Below are positions 1-8,445 of a stretch of 64,000 nt of DNA, piece after piece. Position 1 is the stretch's first letter, and the number at the start of each line of letters is the position of its first letter. The stretch is taken from positions 1 through 64,000 of the forward strand of contig NZ_LYPB01000073.1 of the NCBI RefSeq assembly GCF_001653565.1. Direction: 5' to 3'. Under the pieces are notes generated by a model. The model ran no database searches, was not told where the DNA came from, and was given only the letters and a program-made list of their open reading frames with translations. The position numbers were made by a program, and so were the translations under genes. The DNA comes from Paenibacillus oryzisoli. GTDB lineage: Bacteria > Bacillota > Bacilli > Paenibacillales > NBRC-103111.

Positions 1-77
1 GTCGGCTATGTACTTCCGCCACCTCGCGGTGTACTGGAGACTTTCACTCCTTAGTCGTTGCGCTGCCAAGCGCACAA

Positions 78-107
78 AAGAGCACTCCTTAGAAGGAAAG
101 TGCTCTT
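78..107 (-). terminator. Terminator of the MFS exporter gene
   Basis: Inverted repeat with arms AAGAGCACT and AGTGCTCTT plus an inner CCTT/AAGG pairing, 40 nt past the exporter stop codon. Read on the minus strand it is followed by TTTTGTG, fitting a rho-independent terminator. Positions 1-60 beyond it hold no gene I can support; a 13-codon GTG reading frame there has a ribosome-site-like AAGGAG but nothing else. Confidence 0.7.
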
Positions 108-148
108 GAAGGATATTTACATATCAGCTGAAGTAATTGATCAGATTA

Positions 149-1699
149 CTATTGACCTTTCAGTTCTGCTGCGGCTTGCTCCGCTTGCTTGTGCTCCAGT
201 GATTCGGTCAAGCGCTCTTTACTCATGAGAACCGCTGCTACGACAGCCAGAGCCGTAGGGATCAGCGCCCACATGAATGTATAAGAGATGGAGGATGATA
301 ATCCTGCTGCAATTTTATCTAGGACAGGCGTTGGAATTTGGGCACGCATATCAGGTGCCAGCAGCACTCTAGGATCACTAAACGCTGGATTGTCAGCCAT
401 GTTCCCTTGCCCGCTTCCAGCAAAAATTCCCTTGAGCTTCGCTGTGAAATCATTCCGTTGAATGATTCCGAATAACGTAATCCCTAAAGTCATACCTAAG
501 GATCGAACGAAGGACACAGTTGCATTCACCGAGCCCCGTTGTGATGGATCAAAGTGATGAATCGCCGCGTTGGATAGAACGGAGAAACTTGCACCGATCC
601 CAACACCAACGACGATCATGCACATAGTTACATACAAGCGACTAGTATCCGGGTCAAGCTGTGTTAACATGAACATACCTGCGGCTAAAATCACAACAAA
701 GATCATCATAATATTCCGGTATGGCATCTTGTTCATTAAGAAACCGCCGCCTACCGCTGAGAATACAGAACCAACCATCATCGGCAATAAGACGAGTCCA
801 GAGTTGGTAGCTGTTCCACCAAGTACCCCTTGAATATAAATCGGGATATACACAGATGCCGTAATGAAGCCCATCCCACTCAATAAGCCAAGCGCATTAC
901 TCGTCGTAAACAAACGTATCTTAAACATCGGGAATGAAATAATTGGTTCAATGACTTTTCTTTCAATTATGATAAAACATATGGTCAGCACAGTGAAAGC
1001 TGCAAACAGTCCAATAATTAGGCTGGAATCCCATGCATATTTATTACCACCAAGCTCAAGGGCAAACATCATGCTGACAACTGCGCCAACAAGGGTAACG
1101 GCCCCCCACCAGTCGATCTTCTGCTTCGTATGAATCGGCGATTCTTTGTAGTAGACCGCGATAAAAATAAGAGCCAAAATACCAAGAGGAATATTGACAT
1201 AGAAGACCCAATGCCAGTTAATATAATCCGTAATATAGGCGCCAAGCAACGGTCCGAAAATACTCGACAAACCGAATACAGCACCGAACAAACCACCTAA
1301 TTTCCCACGTTGTTCAACGGGTACTGTATCGAACATGATGGTGAATGCAATTGGAATCAATGCACCGCCACCGATTCCTTGTAGTGCACGGTAGATACTA
1401 AGCTGTACAATGCTTTCTGCCGTTCCACACAATATGGAGGCGATCAAAAAGACAATTAATCCAAAAATGAAAAATCGTTTGCGCCCGAACATATCGGACA
1501 GCTTCCCAAAAATCGGCATACCCGCCATTTCAGCGACCATATAGGCTGAAGTTACCCATACGAACTTATCCAGTCCACCAAGATCTCCTACAATGGTTCC
1601 CATCGCTGTCGCAACGATTGTATTATCCATGGACGCCATTAACATGGCTAAGAGTAGACCTGCTAGGACGAAGCCTACTTTATTTTTTGAACTCGTCAT
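149..1699 (-). CDS. DHA2 (EmrB/QacA) family MFS drug exporter, 14 TM segments
   Basis: The 516-aa product is a hydrophobic transporter of the length expected for the 14-helix DHA2 branch of the major facilitator superfamily, which exports drugs or dyes by proton antiport. The N-terminus carries the motif D1-like MASMDNTIVATA (about residues 21-32), and the cytoplasmic loop 2-3 signature GKLSDMFGRKR follows near residue 65. Helix 5 has the glycine/proline-rich antiporter motif (GAVFGLSSIFGPLLGA, about 138-153). The C-terminus is a charged cytoplasmic tail. AAGGAATG precedes the ATG. It stands alone between the bactofilin operon and its own terminator, and no regulator is adjacent, so the substrate cannot be told from context. 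Confidence 0.88.
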   Translation of the reverse strand: MTSSKNKVGFVLAGLLLAMLMASMDNTIVATAMGTIVGDLGGLDKFVWVTSAYMVAEMAGMPIFGKLSDMFGRKRFFIFGLIVFLIASILCGTAESIVQLSIYRALQGIGGGALIPIAFTIMFDTVPVEQRGKLGGLFGAVFGLSSIFGPLLGAYITDYINWHWVFYVNIPLGILALIFIAVYYKESPIHTKQKIDWWGAVTLVGAVVSMMFALELGGNKYAWDSSLIIGLFAAFTVLTICFIIIERKVIEPIISFPMFKIRLFTTSNALGLLSGMGFITASVYIPIYIQGVLGGTATNSGLVLLPMMVGSVFSAVGGGFLMNKMPYRNIMMIFVVILAAGMFMLTQLDPDTSRLYVTMCMIVVGVGIGASFSVLSNAAIHHFDPSQRGSVNATVSFVRSLGMTLGITLFGIIQRNDFTAKLKGIFAGSGQGNMADNPAFSDPRVLLAPDMRAQIPTPVLDKIAAGLSSSISYTFMWALIPTALAVVAAVLMSKERLTESLEHKQAEQAAAELKGQ

Positions 1700-1776
1700 T
1701 CTTACACATTCCTTTACGATTGGTTTGTCTACATACAGCTAAACATACAGCTTAACTTACAGGCTGATCCTTGCAC

Positions 1777-2517
1777 TTACATCTTGCGTGATTCCTTCAC
1801 AATGGCATCCTTCTTCTTCTCTAAGTGTACCTTGTATTCTACCAGTCCAACTTCACAACCAGGACCGATGACGACTTGGTTGCCTCGAATAACATTCACT
1901 CTCGTATGTTCCACGTAGATATCGTCCCCTTCTATAACCGAAACCACTAGCTTGGCATGTGGGGAGGGTCTGAAGAAGAGGCTAAATGGATGAAGCAGGC
2001 TTGCTTTGCGAATTCTAATTTTCTCTCCGCCAATCTCTTTCGCCGTTGAATCTTGGAAAATCCTGATGTTAATCGCGCCAGCGTTAAGCAGCCCTCCAAC
2101 ATCAAACATTCCCTTCAAATGAAACTCATCGACTTCGCAATCCCCTCCTGTAGCAATATGTCCATGAAGCGCGATCTGGTTGCCTTGCAGATGGCCTTTC
2201 ACTTCAACCGTCCCTGATCCAGTAAGTGTGCCAATTACGGCATCACCACTGATACTCACCGTCCCCGAATTTTTCATTCTATCGCTTCGAACATTTCCCG
2301 TCAATGCAAAAGTACCCACAATTCCCGCTTGACCCGCCTGTAAATCGCCTTCCATCTCTAAGGTTCCGACACATTTCATATGCTGGCATTTCATATCGCC
2401 TTCAACGATGCCTTCACCAACAATTTTCACTCGATCATAGAGGCCTCCTGCCGCGGTAGAGCTACCCGTAATCCTTAAATTACCAATTGACGAACGTTTG
2501 TTTGCATCTATTTGCAT
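1777..2517 (-). CDS. yhbF: Bactofilin/polymer-forming cytoskeletal protein, YhbF-like
   Basis: The 246-aa product is built of short repeating beta-turn units with G-V/I-x-G spacing (IVGEGIVEGDMKC, LEMEGDLQAGQAG, VSISGDAVIG, VEVKGHLQGNQ) that form the bactofilin right-handed beta-helix over about residues 15-150. The C-terminus (VIEGDDIYVEHTRVNVIRG to GCEVGLVEYKVHLE) matches the end of its upstream neighbour almost motif by motif, so the two are paralogues. It is the third gene of a yhbD-yhbE-yhbF order known from Bacillus subtilis, where the bactofilins have been linked to flagellar motility. It follows gene two by 24 bp and has GGAGG 11 nt before ATG. Confidence 0.85.
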   Translation of the reverse strand: MQIDANKRSSIGNLRITGSSTAAGGLYDRVKIVGEGIVEGDMKCQHMKCVGTLEMEGDLQAGQAGIVGTFALTGNVRSDRMKNSGTVSISGDAVIGTLTGSGTVEVKGHLQGNQIALHGHIATGGDCEVDEFHLKGMFDVGGLLNAGAINIRIFQDSTAKEIGGEKIRIRKASLLHPFSLFFRPSPHAKLVVSVIEGDDIYVEHTRVNVIRGNQVVIGPGCEVGLVEYKVHLEKKKDAIVKESRKM

Positions 2518-2541
2518 TATACATAATCCCTCCTCTCATTG

Positions 2542-3222
2542 CTACACTTTTTCACTGCGTTTCACCTTAGATCGCTTATCTTGCTCGAGTTTGGCCGTAT
2601 ATTCAATAAGTCCGATTTCACACCCAGGACCAATTGTAATATCCGCTCCCCTGACTACATCAGCCGTTGTATATTCCAAGTAGATATGGTCGCCTTCGAT
2701 CGTTTGGGCTGACAAATGATTACCGATAGCCAGCGGCAGGATCTTCAACCAACTTGCCAAGCCCATCCCTCGCTGTTTGCGTATCTGTATGCGTTCTCCG
2801 CCAATCTCAGCAATTCTACAATGCCCATGCAGGGTAACAAGGATCGTGTCTGCATTCAGTGTGCCTACTTGCAGTTTGCCATTGGCATTAAACTTCTCAG
2901 CCTCACAATTGCCCGTGATCGTCGAAGCACCGTTTATTTCAAGGCTCTCGCCCGCATAATTGCCGTCAATCTTAACCTTGCCATGAATTCGGGTACGCTT
3001 TGCTTTGAGATTCCCCTGAATCGTTAGCGTGCCATTCATTTCTGCCGTTTCAGATATAATGCTGCCATTCACTTCCGCTCGCCCATTCAGCGTAAAATCT
3101 GAGCATGTAACATCGCCTTCCAACCGTCCCATACCATCAATTTTAACCGTTCGAAAGCTCCCGCCATTAGAAGATCCTATTCCGGAAATCAGTAATTTAC
3201 GTTTAGATTCTGTTGTTTGCAT
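2542..3222 (-). CDS. yhbE: Bactofilin/polymer-forming cytoskeletal protein, YhbE-like
   Basis: The 226-aa product has the same beta-helix repeat pattern as its downstream paralogue (MGRLEGDVTCSDFTLNGRAEVNG, LTIQGNLKAKRTRIHGKVKIDG). The C-terminal block reads TIEGDHIYLEYTTADVVRG then GCEIGLIEYTAKLE. The start is placed at the ATG at 3222. The further upstream in-frame GTG falls inside the perfect AAGGAGGTG ribosome site, so it cannot be the start. This ribosome site overlaps the stop of yhbD at 3236, which indicates translational coupling. The family polymerises without nucleotide into filaments at the membrane. Confidence 0.85.
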   Translation of the reverse strand: MQTTESKRKLLISGIGSSNGGSFRTVKIDGMGRLEGDVTCSDFTLNGRAEVNGSIISETAEMNGTLTIQGNLKAKRTRIHGKVKIDGNYAGESLEINGASTITGNCEAEKFNANGKLQVGTLNADTILVTLHGHCRIAEIGGERIQIRKQRGMGLASWLKILPLAIGNHLSAQTIEGDHIYLEYTTADVVRGADITIGPGCEIGLIEYTAKLEQDKRSKVKRSEKV

Positions 3223-3235
3223 GGGGATCACCTCC

Positions 3236-3865
3236 TTACATTGTTGTTATTTTCAGTTTTAATTCTTCAATTTTCTTCGCTACCTGCACGCGGAGCACAA
3301 CCTTCACGCCTTGCTCGAAGAACAATTCACATCCTGTCGTAACGAGTAGAACCAAAGTTAAGCCCATCTTACGTATAAAAATCAAATCGCACGGCTTGCC
3401 TTCAAATTTGGCATATTGTTCTTTCATTGTCAGCAGCAAGTGTTTCCCTTCTTCGAGCGTCACTTCGCCAGATTGCAAGCAATCCTCGAGCAGGAATAGA
3501 AACAATGTTTCTTCAAAGCTGTATACCGCCGCCACTTCCAAAAACGGAGACCCGTAATCAATCGTTTGCAGAGAAACAATGTTTCGTTTAATAAGCTCTA
3601 GTTTATCTATTTTCATGTCACTAGGAACAATAGAGAATACATCCGCTAATTCATCCAGTGATAAATCATCTTTCATATTCACAATTTTATCGATACGCGC
3701 CAGCATCTGCCCCTTCGGAAAGAATGTTTCCTGCCCCGTAAACGCTGATTTTCGGATAAACCATTCCTCTGGAAGCAAATTCTTGCGTTTCCAGCGATAT
3801 AATTGACCATAAGATATCCCTGTTAGCTCGAGCAGCTCTTTTTTCGATATCAAATCTTCATCCAA
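3236..3865 (-). CDS. yhbD: YhbD family protein (DUF4004), MerR-like DNA-binding N-terminus
   Basis: The 209-aa product begins LISKKELLELTGISYGQLYRWKRKNLLP, a winged helix-turn-helix of MerR type with the recognition helix around residues 15-30, followed by WFIRKSAFTGQETFFPKGQML, the usual MerR wing. The remainder matches the B. subtilis YhbD/DUF4004 type, and the hydrophobic C-terminal half (about 120-205) may be a sensing or interaction domain. It starts with TTG seven nt after GGGAGGG. It is first in the operon with the two bactofilins, so it is likely their (auto)regulator; a 17-bp palindrome sits 31 bp upstream of its start. The regulatory role is inference. Confidence 0.8.
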   Translation of the reverse strand: MDEDLISKKELLELTGISYGQLYRWKRKNLLPEEWFIRKSAFTGQETFFPKGQMLARIDKIVNMKDDLSLDELADVFSIVPSDMKIDKLELIKRNIVSLQTIDYGSPFLEVAAVYSFEETLFLFLLEDCLQSGEVTLEEGKHLLLTMKEQYAKFEGKPCDLIFIRKMGLTLVLLVTTGCELFFEQGVKVVLRVQVAKKIEELKLKITTM

Positions 3866-3895
3866 CGTACATCCCTCCCTCGCTACTTCAATCTA

Positions 3896-3912
3896 ACATA
3901 ACATTGTTACGT
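3896..3912. promoter_or_regulatory. Candidate operator (17-bp palindrome) upstream of yhbD
   Basis: ACATAACATTGTTACGT is a near-perfect palindrome: its arms pair except for one position and the central base. It lies 31 nt upstream of the yhbD start, where a MerR-type regulator would bind. Binding by YhbD is inference. Confidence 0.4.
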
Positions 3913-4171
3913 CGTAAATCAGACTTGAGGCTGAACTGGAGAGTGAGCTAGAGGAGGAGCTGGATACAACAAACTGAACTAGATACAATAAACAAATAAA
4001 TAAACAAACTAACATACTAACTAACATTCAATATATAGACTAATTAATTAACTGACTAAAAACTGACTAACTATCTAACAAACAAACTAAACTATCTTGC
4101 TCTGCAAACATTTACTCTCTGTTCGTAAACAGTGGCATTGGGGAAGATCGCTACGGGTTACACAGATTTCG

Positions 4172-4240
4172 GTGGGTTTGTGGGTTTGTGGGTTTGTGGG
4201 TTTGTGGGTTTGTGGGTTTGTGGGTTTGTGGGTTTGTGGG
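4172..4240 (+). repeat. 8-bp tandem repeat (GTGGGTTT), 8.6 copies, G-quadruplex-prone
   Basis: Eight full copies of GTGGGTTT plus GTGGG, all identical. GGG runs every 8 nt on the plus strand satisfy the G-quadruplex pattern. This looks like a slippage-prone locus; it is not within a gene. Confidence 0.95.
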
Positions 4241-4337
4241 GTCAGTGAGTTGCAGTGAGTTGTGAGTTGCGGTGAGTATCGGCGGATTGCAGTGGGTTGC
4301 GGAGATTTAGAATGGCTAGCTGCCTGCGCACTTTTAT

Positions 4338-4522
4338 TAACTGGAAAATATACAGTTATTTGAGTGGAATTTTCCTGAAACTTCAATTTAACTGTAAAAT
4401 ATGTAGTTAAAACTGCCTTTTTCGTTCATATCGGGCAATTTGGTTAAATTTAACTGGAGGTTTTCCATCTATTCTGTGTTTAAGCAGAATTTCCCAAAAA
4501 TTAGCTGTAGAAAATCCAGCTA
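4338..4522 (+). repeat. Four-hairpin interspersed element, copy A
   Basis: Four 21-bp units of the form TARCTG-N9-CAGYTA (a 6-bp stem with 9-nt loop) start at 4338, 4389, 4451 and 4502, so the spacing is 51, 62 and 51 bp. Units 1 and 4 have perfect arms (TAACTG/CAGTTA and TAGCTG/CAGCTA); units 2 and 3 are partly degenerate. The same length and spacing recur at 53543-53727. It has no coding potential and contains no transposase; I infer a miniature interspersed repeat family. Confidence 0.75.
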
Positions 4523-4711
4523 TTCCCTGGAGTACACGATATTAAGCAAACTTCTTCCAACCAACCTATCTTACTCTACATATACTTATCTACTCCTTCC
4601 TCTCCCTCTACTCATACTCATACTCCTCTCACTTCAAATCCAACAACCCTCACACGCTTCTCACCAACCAGCAGCACCTCACCTATCATTCTCATTCCCT
4701 CGAACAAACGA

Positions 4712-4740
4712 CAAACCACCCAGTCATCCCAGGTGGTTTG
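4712..4740 (-). terminator. Terminator of the nrdIEF operon
   Basis: Inverted repeat CAAACCACC ... GGTGGTTTG located 24 nt past the nrdF stop. Read on the minus strand the trailing sequence is TCGTTTG, only moderately T-rich. Confidence 0.65.
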
Positions 4741-4763
4741 TTCTTCATCTATTTACTAACATC

Positions 4764-5750
4764 TTAAAATACAAAGTCATCGTCCGTTAGCGCTTCAACG
4801 TGAATCGTGCGCACATAACCATTGCCTTTTTTGGAGAAAAAGTCATGCTGCTTCGTCTTCGTGCTCAGACCGTTCAACACAATCGGGTTGATATCCTCTT
4901 CAGGAAACATCGGTTCCACGCCAAGGTTCATGAACGCCTTATTCGCGTTGTAGCGAAGGAATGCTTTTACTTCTTCGGCTAGCCCCAGTGGTCCGTAGAG
5001 ACTATCCGTGTAGCCTTCTTCATTCGCATGAAGCTCTTTCAGCAACGCACAGAGCGTCGCGTACGCCTCGTCTTGCTCAACAGGACTAAGCTCCGCGTAG
5101 ACCTCTTGTGCCAACACGCCGATATACAATCCGTGGATGCTCTCATCACGTAAGATCAAGTCAATGATCTCGCCGCTGCTCGTCATTTTACCTTGGCCAG
5201 CCAAATACAACGGATAATAGAAACCGCTATAGAACAAATAGCTTTCTAGCAGAACAGACGATGCCATCGCGAGATACAGCTCTTTGGTCGTATTAATATT
5301 TTCATAATAATGTGAAATCTTATTCGCCTTAAACTGCAGGTGTGGATTTCGCTCCACCCATTGGAACAGCTCGTTAATCTCTTCTGTCGTAGACAGCGTA
5401 GTGAAAATCGAACTATAAGACTTCGCATGGATCTGTTCCATCATGCCCATGAAGCTAAGCACAGCTTTGCGCTGCAGCCCATCCACATGCTCAAGAATTT
5501 TCGGCATCCCGACGCCGCCTTGCATCGTATCCAACAAAGTCAGGCCGCCAAGCACCTTCATGTACAGCTCGCGCTCTTGTCCACTTAACGTAATCCAGGA
5601 CATTTTATCATCAGACAACGGTATTTCTTCATCTGTCCAGAATTGCATAATATTTTGATTCCAGAACGTTATTGTAAAATCATCATCCGGCCGGTTCCAG
5701 TTCACCGCTTTTTTGACGATAGGCTTATTGATGGTTGGTGCACTTGTCAT
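4764..5750 (-). CDS. nrdF: Class Ib ribonucleoside-diphosphate reductase, beta (radical) subunit
   Basis: The 328-aa product is the radical-carrying subunit that, with NrdE, reduces ribonucleoside diphosphates to deoxyribonucleotides. Visible motifs are the N-terminal NRPDDDFTITFWNQNIMQFW (about residues 18-37), metal-ligand helices with EQIHAKSYSSIF (about 103-114) and RDESIHGLYIG (about 201-211), and the acidic C-terminal tail ending EALTDDDFVF, which docks into the alpha subunit. Its length is normal for NrdF. It starts with ATG 21 bp behind nrdE and is last in the nrdI-nrdE-nrdF operon. The metal centre in this class is a dimanganese or diiron tyrosyl radical cofactor matured by NrdI. Confidence 0.96.
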   Translation of the reverse strand: MTSAPTINKPIVKKAVNWNRPDDDFTITFWNQNIMQFWTDEEIPLSDDKMSWITLSGQERELYMKVLGGLTLLDTMQGGVGMPKILEHVDGLQRKAVLSFMGMMEQIHAKSYSSIFTTLSTTEEINELFQWVERNPHLQFKANKISHYYENINTTKELYLAMASSVLLESYLFYSGFYYPLYLAGQGKMTSSGEIIDLILRDESIHGLYIGVLAQEVYAELSPVEQDEAYATLCALLKELHANEEGYTDSLYGPLGLAEEVKAFLRYNANKAFMNLGVEPMFPEEDINPIVLNGLSTKTKQHDFFSKKGNGYVRTIHVEALTDDDFVF

Positions 5751-5771
5751 GAATGGTAGTCCCCTTCCTCA

Positions 5772-7856
5772 TTATACGGAGCAGCTTACACATTCCTCAA
5801 CGGATAGTTGATTGGTTCGTGTGTAGTAGAGCGATTTAAGTCCTTTGTGTGCCGCATACAAGTATAATCTAGCAAGTTGTCTTGTCGAAACATCACTGTT
5901 TACGTGTAAAATGGTTGAGATCCCTTGATCCACATGCGTCTGAATCTCCGAGATGAGGTCAAGAATCTTGAACTGGTCCATTTGATAGGCAGATTTATAG
6001 TAGAAGAAATTGTCGCGTGCCATAAATGGCATCGGATAATACGTTGTCGAATTCGCATACGTACGCGTCTCAATCGGTTCAACGATCGGCATCACGCTGG
6101 ACGTTGAATTTTGAATATACGAGATACTTTGCGTCGGCGCTACAGCCAAACGATACGCATGATACAGACCGTGCTTCTGAACATCAGCTTGCAATGCTTT
6201 CCAATCGCTAGGCGATGGAATATGCATGCCTTCGAATAATGCTTTCACTTTGTCTGACAGTGGACGGTAATCTGTTTCGATATAACGGGTAAAATAGTTC
6301 CCATTCGCATACTCCGATAGCTCAAAGCCTTCGAACGTTTGCCCGGATTCTTTGGCAATTTCCATACTTTTTTCGATGGAATAGAAATTCATCGCTGCGA
6401 AGAAGGTGCGAACGAAATCTCTCGCTTCGGCACTCTCGTAGGCAATTTTGTTCTTGGACAAATAACCATGCAAGTTCATCACGCCAAGACCGACAGAATG
6501 CAGCTCACGGTTCGCTTTGGCAACACCTGGCGCATTATGGATCGTCGTCATATCACTCACGGAAGTTAAGGCGATCATGCCTTCGTGCACGGTTTCGCGC
6601 AGCTTTTTACGATCCATGACGTTGGCAATATTCATTGAAGCTAGATTACAGGAGATATCGCGAAGAATCGTGTCTTCTTGACCGTAATCATTGATTTCGG
6701 ACGTTTCCTGCAATTGGAAAATCTCTGTACATAGATTGGACATCTTGATCGTCCCAATCCCCTTCAGAGCATGATCCTTATTCGCATTCGTACGATTCAT
6801 CATATATGGATAACCGGATTCCAGTTGAGTTGTCGCAATTTTGGTCAGCATATCTCGTGCATTCATGATTACTTTCTTCTTTACCTTGGGGTTTGCTAAG
6901 AGTTCATCGTACATTTCATCCATATCTAGATCATCCATATGCTTGCCATAGGCTTGCAGAACAGTGTAAGGAGCGAAAATATGTAGAGGTTTGTTCTCCT
7001 CCGCCAGCTTATAAAATTTATTAGGAACAATAAGTCCAATCGAGAGAGTCTTCAAGCGGGATTTCTCATCCGCGTTAATTTTCTTACTATCAAGGAACTC
7101 CATAACGTCCCAGCCAAAAATGTTATAATACGCCGCGCCTGAGCCCTTGCGTTGACCCATTTGATCCGCGTAGGAGAACGCATCCTCCATCAGCTTAAGA
7201 ACAGGAATAATGCCTTTCGCTGCGCCCTCAACACCTTTAATCGTTTCACCGCGCCCACGAAGCTTCGACAAGTTCACAGCTACACCGCCGCCAATTTTGG
7301 AAAGCTGCATGCATGTTGCTAATACATAGTTGATGGAATTCAAGGAATCGTCCATTTCTAGTAAGAAGCAGGATACTAATTCACCGCGACGGCTCTTGCC
7401 TGCATTCAAGAATGTAGGTGTCGCCGGCTGCAAGCGTTGCTCCATCATGGATAGGGCAAGTACGCGTGCTGTTTCTGCGTTTCCGCGACCTAAGTACAGG
7501 GCAACGATCGCTACGCGATCAGGGAAATGCTCCAGGTATAACGTCTTATCATCACTGCGCAAAGCATAATCTGTATAAAATTTCGAAGCTGCCATATACG
7601 ATGCGAACTCGAATTGATTGTCATGTGCCACTTGATACACGCTGTTTACTTCATCTTCGGTGTAATTGTCATAAACGTTCTCATAGAAGTTATTGTCGAT
7701 CATATAGCGAACCTTCGAAGAGGTATCGGGGAATGTGAGGCTTCGGCTGTGGACTTCCTGTATGAACACCTTAACAGCTTCTTTATCCTTCTCTAATTGA
7801 AAAAAACCATCCGTACCGCGTTGCATTAATTCATTATTAAGTTCAATGTGCCGCAA
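5772..7856 (-). CDS. nrdE: Class Ib ribonucleoside-diphosphate reductase, alpha (catalytic) subunit
   Basis: The product of about 694 aa carries the NrdE hallmarks: LNNELMQRGTDGFFQLEKDKEAV at the N-terminus, PATPTFLNAGKSRRGELVSCFLLEMDDS (first active-site cysteine, about residues 170-195), SNLCTEIFQ (catalytic cysteine and glutamate, near 377), the second active-site cysteine in DISCNLASMNIAN, and the C-terminal redox tail ECVSCSV. I place the start at TTG 7856, nine nt after AGGGGG and just before RHIELNNELM where the family begins. The alternative TTG at 7877 would lie upstream of that ribosome site. The reading frame overlaps the 3' end of nrdI by 14 bp, suggesting coupling. No intein is present. 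Confidence 0.95.
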   Translation of the reverse strand: MRHIELNNELMQRGTDGFFQLEKDKEAVKVFIQEVHSRSLTFPDTSSKVRYMIDNNFYENVYDNYTEDEVNSVYQVAHDNQFEFASYMAASKFYTDYALRSDDKTLYLEHFPDRVAIVALYLGRGNAETARVLALSMMEQRLQPATPTFLNAGKSRRGELVSCFLLEMDDSLNSINYVLATCMQLSKIGGGVAVNLSKLRGRGETIKGVEGAAKGIIPVLKLMEDAFSYADQMGQRKGSGAAYYNIFGWDVMEFLDSKKINADEKSRLKTLSIGLIVPNKFYKLAEENKPLHIFAPYTVLQAYGKHMDDLDMDEMYDELLANPKVKKKVIMNARDMLTKIATTQLESGYPYMMNRTNANKDHALKGIGTIKMSNLCTEIFQLQETSEINDYGQEDTILRDISCNLASMNIANVMDRKKLRETVHEGMIALTSVSDMTTIHNAPGVAKANRELHSVGLGVMNLHGYLSKNKIAYESAEARDFVRTFFAAMNFYSIEKSMEIAKESGQTFEGFELSEYANGNYFTRYIETDYRPLSDKVKALFEGMHIPSPSDWKALQADVQKHGLYHAYRLAVAPTQSISYIQNSTSSVMPIVEPIETRTYANSTTYYPMPFMARDNFFYYKSAYQMDQFKILDLISEIQTHVDQGISTILHVNSDVSTRQLARLYLYAAHKGLKSLYYTRTNQLSVEECVSCSV

Positions 7857-8202
7857 TTGCTTGTACCCCCTGAACAAATCGTTCTACATCATTTTTAGTG
7901 CCCGATAATTCAAATTTCGTTAAAACAGGAACATCATAAAGTGCTGAGATCGTATCTGCGCTTTTGGCGAAGCCGTCTCCCCAGTTGCGATTACCGCTTG
8001 CTGCTACGCCTTGAAGACGAGAGGAATTACTTTCTAGGAAAGAAGCTACCTTGGGAGGAATCTGTCCAAAACCAGTTGTATACGTCACGAGTACGAATGG
8101 CTCGTCCATCGTCATCGCTTCCTCTATTTGAACCGCGGGCATCTGGAGCTTCGCAATAAAACGGCGAACATTTCCAGTCTTCGAATCGTAAGCAATCAAC
8201 AT
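7843..8202 (-). CDS. nrdI: NrdI flavodoxin-like protein, class Ib RNR maturation
   Basis: The 119-aa product starts MLIAYDSKTGNVRRF, the FMN phosphate-binding loop of NrdI, and contains PFVLVTYTTGFGQIPPKVASFL (about residues 35-56) and GNRNWGDGFAKSA (about 71-83), both diagnostic of the family. NrdI supplies the oxidant for dimanganese cofactor assembly in NrdF. It is first in the operon and GGAGACGG precedes the ATG. It is preceded by a leader of up to about 270 nt with two candidate promoters. Confidence 0.95.
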   Translation of the reverse strand: MLIAYDSKTGNVRRFIAKLQMPAVQIEEAMTMDEPFVLVTYTTGFGQIPPKVASFLESNSSRLQGVAASGNRNWGDGFAKSADTISALYDVPVLTKFELSGTKNDVERFVQGVQAIAAH

Positions 8203-8282
8203 AGCTTCCGTCTCCTATCGTTGTCAATTCTCTCTATCTTGTGCCATCACTAGCGAGCAACCTATATGTAGTAAAGATACCA

Positions 8283-8311
8283 ATTCTATCGCCTGTCATT
8301 CGCGAGTTCAA
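8283..8311 (-). promoter_or_regulatory. Candidate proximal promoter of nrdIEF
   Basis: TTGAAC (8306-8311) and TAGAAT (8283-8288) are separated by 17 bp, giving a start near 8276. Two weak NrdR-like sequences (about 11 of 16 matches each) lie at 8259-8274 and 8229-8244. Confidence 0.45.
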
Positions 8312-8445
8312 CTACTCATGAATCGACAGAATCTGCATATCATTTGCGGCTCCGTAAGCGGTCCAAAAAGCTTGAAACCTGCGGTTTTACTCTATTTTCG
8401 GCTCGATATGAGCCTTCGGCTAGCAATCTCGCAATGCGCTTTTTA

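Larger units (their letters stand above)
3913..4711. other. Gene-free, low-complexity intergenic stretch
   Basis: About 800 bp with no credible gene. From 3960 to 4085 it is made of AACAAACTAAC-like short direct repeats. From 4172 it has an 8-bp tandem repeat and then degenerate TGAGTTGC repeats to about 4300. From 4338 to 4522 lies a four-hairpin element, and from 4555 to 4680 a pyrimidine-rich (CTC/TACT) tract. The 99-codon minus-strand reading frame here is only the 8-bp repeat translated (PTNPQTHK) and is rejected. Confidence 0.7.

Noticed and set aside
1..60. 13-codon GTG frame (minus strand) at the left edge with AAGGAG
   Set aside because: Too short, no terminator or context inside the window; I could not support it.
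4087..4386. 99-codon minus-strand frame with PTNPQTHK repeats
   Set aside because: It is only the 8-bp tandem repeat read in frame; it has no ribosome site and no family, and the same gap also holds the hairpin element.
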